Part shown: positions 6,180 through 6,843 of the stretch, in pieces
Position numbering within the stretch: the stretch's first letter is position 1
Layout of the letters: every line of letters begins with the position of its first letter
Origin: Thermoplasmata archaeon
GTDB lineage: Archaea; Thermoplasmatota; Thermoplasmata; Thermoplasmatales; Thermoplasmataceae
Direction: 5' to 3'
Assembly (NCBI GenBank): GCA_021797525.1
Contig: JAJZZQ010000035.1
Span: forward strand, 1 to 6,843
Length of the DNA: 6,843 nucleotides
Made by a program: the position numbers and the translations under genes
Notes under the pieces: model-generated
Databases searched by the model: none
The model's input: the letters and a program-made list of their open reading frames with translations, nothing else
What the model was told of the DNA's origin: nothing

Positions 6180-6602
6180 TCATTTTTCCAGGAGTTTTCT
6201 GAGAAGGGATTCCGATTTGATTGCCTCCATCTCATTCCTTTCCGGCCTCCTGAAATTAATATCCTCTAATGAATCTAAGTAGATCTTGTGATAGGTGGTT
6301 GATCTGCCTTCATATGGATAAACCAGGATATAATCACGGTGAAAGTCCAGCCTCTTTCCCGCAAGTAAACTTTTCTTTCCTGATGACCTATATGCAATAA
6401 CTGCTGGTTCCCCAAGGGAAATATCCAGGAATGACATGTTGTTGAAATTATACCTGTACTTTTCTCTCTCCACGGAAAAACCATATCGGTCATTATCCAT
6501 AATTGAATTCCCCCTCACCTGTAGAACTTCAATACCGGGGTTTTCCGATATAAACCAGTGAAATTTGTCCAGAACTTCCCAGACCTGCAGGGTTCCTGTC
6601 AT
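6180..6602 (-). CDS. Unrecognised 140-residue protein cotranscribed with a VWA-like gene
   Basis: I do not recognise this protein. It is 140 residues, soluble in appearance, with no signal peptide or membrane segment and no Cys. It reads as an alpha/beta protein: an N-terminal helix (about 5-20), several likely strands (IEVLQVRG, YRYNFNNMSFLDISL, PAVIAYRSS, YILVYPYEG), and a charged C-terminal helix rich in Glu, Lys and Arg (about 118-140). Aromatic residues, mostly Tyr and Phe, are frequent. The ATG at 6602 is well supported: it overlaps the stop of the upstream VWA-like gene as ATGA, and AGGTG (6614-6610) sits 7 bases before it. The overlap suggests coupled translation and a role tied to the VWA-like protein, possibly as an accessory or binding partner; this is inference from context only. 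Coding rather than chance is supported by the clean length and tight packing. Confidence 0.8.
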   Translation of the reverse strand: MTGTLQVWEVLDKFHWFISENPGIEVLQVRGNSIMDNDRYGFSVEREKYRYNFNNMSFLDISLGEPAVIAYRSSGKKSLLAGKRLDFHRDYILVYPYEGRSTTYHKIYLDSLEDINFRRPERNEMEAIKSESLLRKLLEK

Positions 6603-6843
6603 TCTGTGGCACCTGATTCAATTAACTCTGAAGGAATTCTTTCGCTGCTTAAATCCCATTTGATATTATCCCCCCATGGGAGGTCCTTTTCTGTAGTTAT
6701 CCAGTAGGTTCTGAATTCATCTGGTTCCCTTTCCGGAATTGTGGCCTTTCCGTCAGTGAGAACAATTAGAGGGTCTCTGTTCTCTTCATCTTCAAGGTGA
6801 CGGAACAGATCTCGGAAATCCGTCCCGCCTTCTCCCTTTCTCA
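6599..6843 (-). CDS. VWA-like (DUF2201-type) protein, C-terminal part (cut by window edge)
   Basis: The last 80 codons of a longer protein that enters from the right edge and stops at TGA 6601-6599. The visible part starts RKGEGGTDFRDLF, then has PLIVLTDGKATIPE and a tryptophan-containing strand TYWITT. The GGTDF and LTDG segments match the Thr and Asp positions of a von Willebrand A metal-ion site (T7 and D30 of the visible part); the DxSxS part should lie outside the window. The pattern resembles the C-terminal VWA-like domain of the DUF2201 'metallopeptidase-like' proteins, which are often encoded beside a MoxR-type AAA+ ATPase. No ATPase is visible here; it could lie beyond base 6843. After the domain there is a short tail of about 20 residues that looks lineage-specific. 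It overlaps the 140-aa gene by ATGA, so the two form an operon. Confidence 0.75.
   Translation of the reverse strand, partial: RKGEGGTDFRDLFRHLEDEENRDPLIVLTDGKATIPEREPDEFRTYWITTEKDLPWGDNIKWDLSSERIPSELIESGATE
6610..6614 (-). promoter_or_regulatory. Shine-Dalgarno AGGTG for the 140-aa gene
   Basis: AGGTG on the minus strand, inside the end of the VWA-like coding region, lies 7 bases before the ATG at 6602. It complements the archaeal 16S rRNA 3' end (CACCU) and fixes the start. Here an operon-internal gene carries a Shine-Dalgarno, whereas the first genes of transcripts in this window seem leaderless. Confidence 0.6.

Overview
The window looks like core-genome DNA from a thermoacidophilic euryarchaeon of the Thermoplasmatales type. 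The evidence is a full-length archaeal family-B DNA polymerase, an archaeal-type serine hydroxymethyltransferase, arginine codons dominated by AGA/AGG, and TATA boxes placed about 24 bases before several start codons, as expected for leaderless archaeal transcripts. The order-level assignment is an inference from protein style; no rRNA or other marker is present. There is no mobile element, CRISPR array, tRNA or rRNA gene, and the coding is dense.

Layout: (1) 1-275, minus strand, is the N-terminal part of an APC-superfamily amino-acid permease that runs off the left edge. (2) 276-452 is an AT-rich spacer with a TATA box for the permease, an interrupted inverted repeat, and a T-rich stretch just past the upstream operon. 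(3) 453-2739, minus strand, is a tight two-gene unit: serine hydroxymethyltransferase (glyA), then a protein with four CBS domains and a C-terminal domain that reads as a ribosome hibernation factor (HPF/RaiA type). The ATG chosen for the second gene starts one base after the glyA stop. (4) 2740-2879 is a divergent promoter region. (5) 2880-5252, plus strand, is DNA polymerase B with complete exonuclease and polymerase motifs and a C-terminal PCNA-binding peptide. (6) 5255-6136, minus strand, is a D-2-hydroxyacid dehydrogenase that converges on the polymerase gene with 2 bases between the stops. (7) 6180-6602 and 6599-6843, minus strand, are a 140-residue protein I do not recognise and the C-terminal end of a VWA-like protein, joined by an ATGA stop/start overlap.

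How the genes relate: glyA supplies glycine and one-carbon units. Its downstream partner appears to couple CBS (nucleotide-sensing) modules to a ribosome-silencing domain, so the operon may link central one-carbon/energy state to translation. The polymerase shares only the divergent promoter region. The dehydrogenase and the VWA/140-aa pair form a separate minus-strand block. The most interesting item is the CBS-HPF fusion. The start region of glyA is also odd: a GC-rich inverted repeat covers a non-ATG start, and an overlapping 16-codon ORF sits in another frame. I did not find a new multi-gene system such as a defence island; most of the window is ordinary archaeal core DNA.
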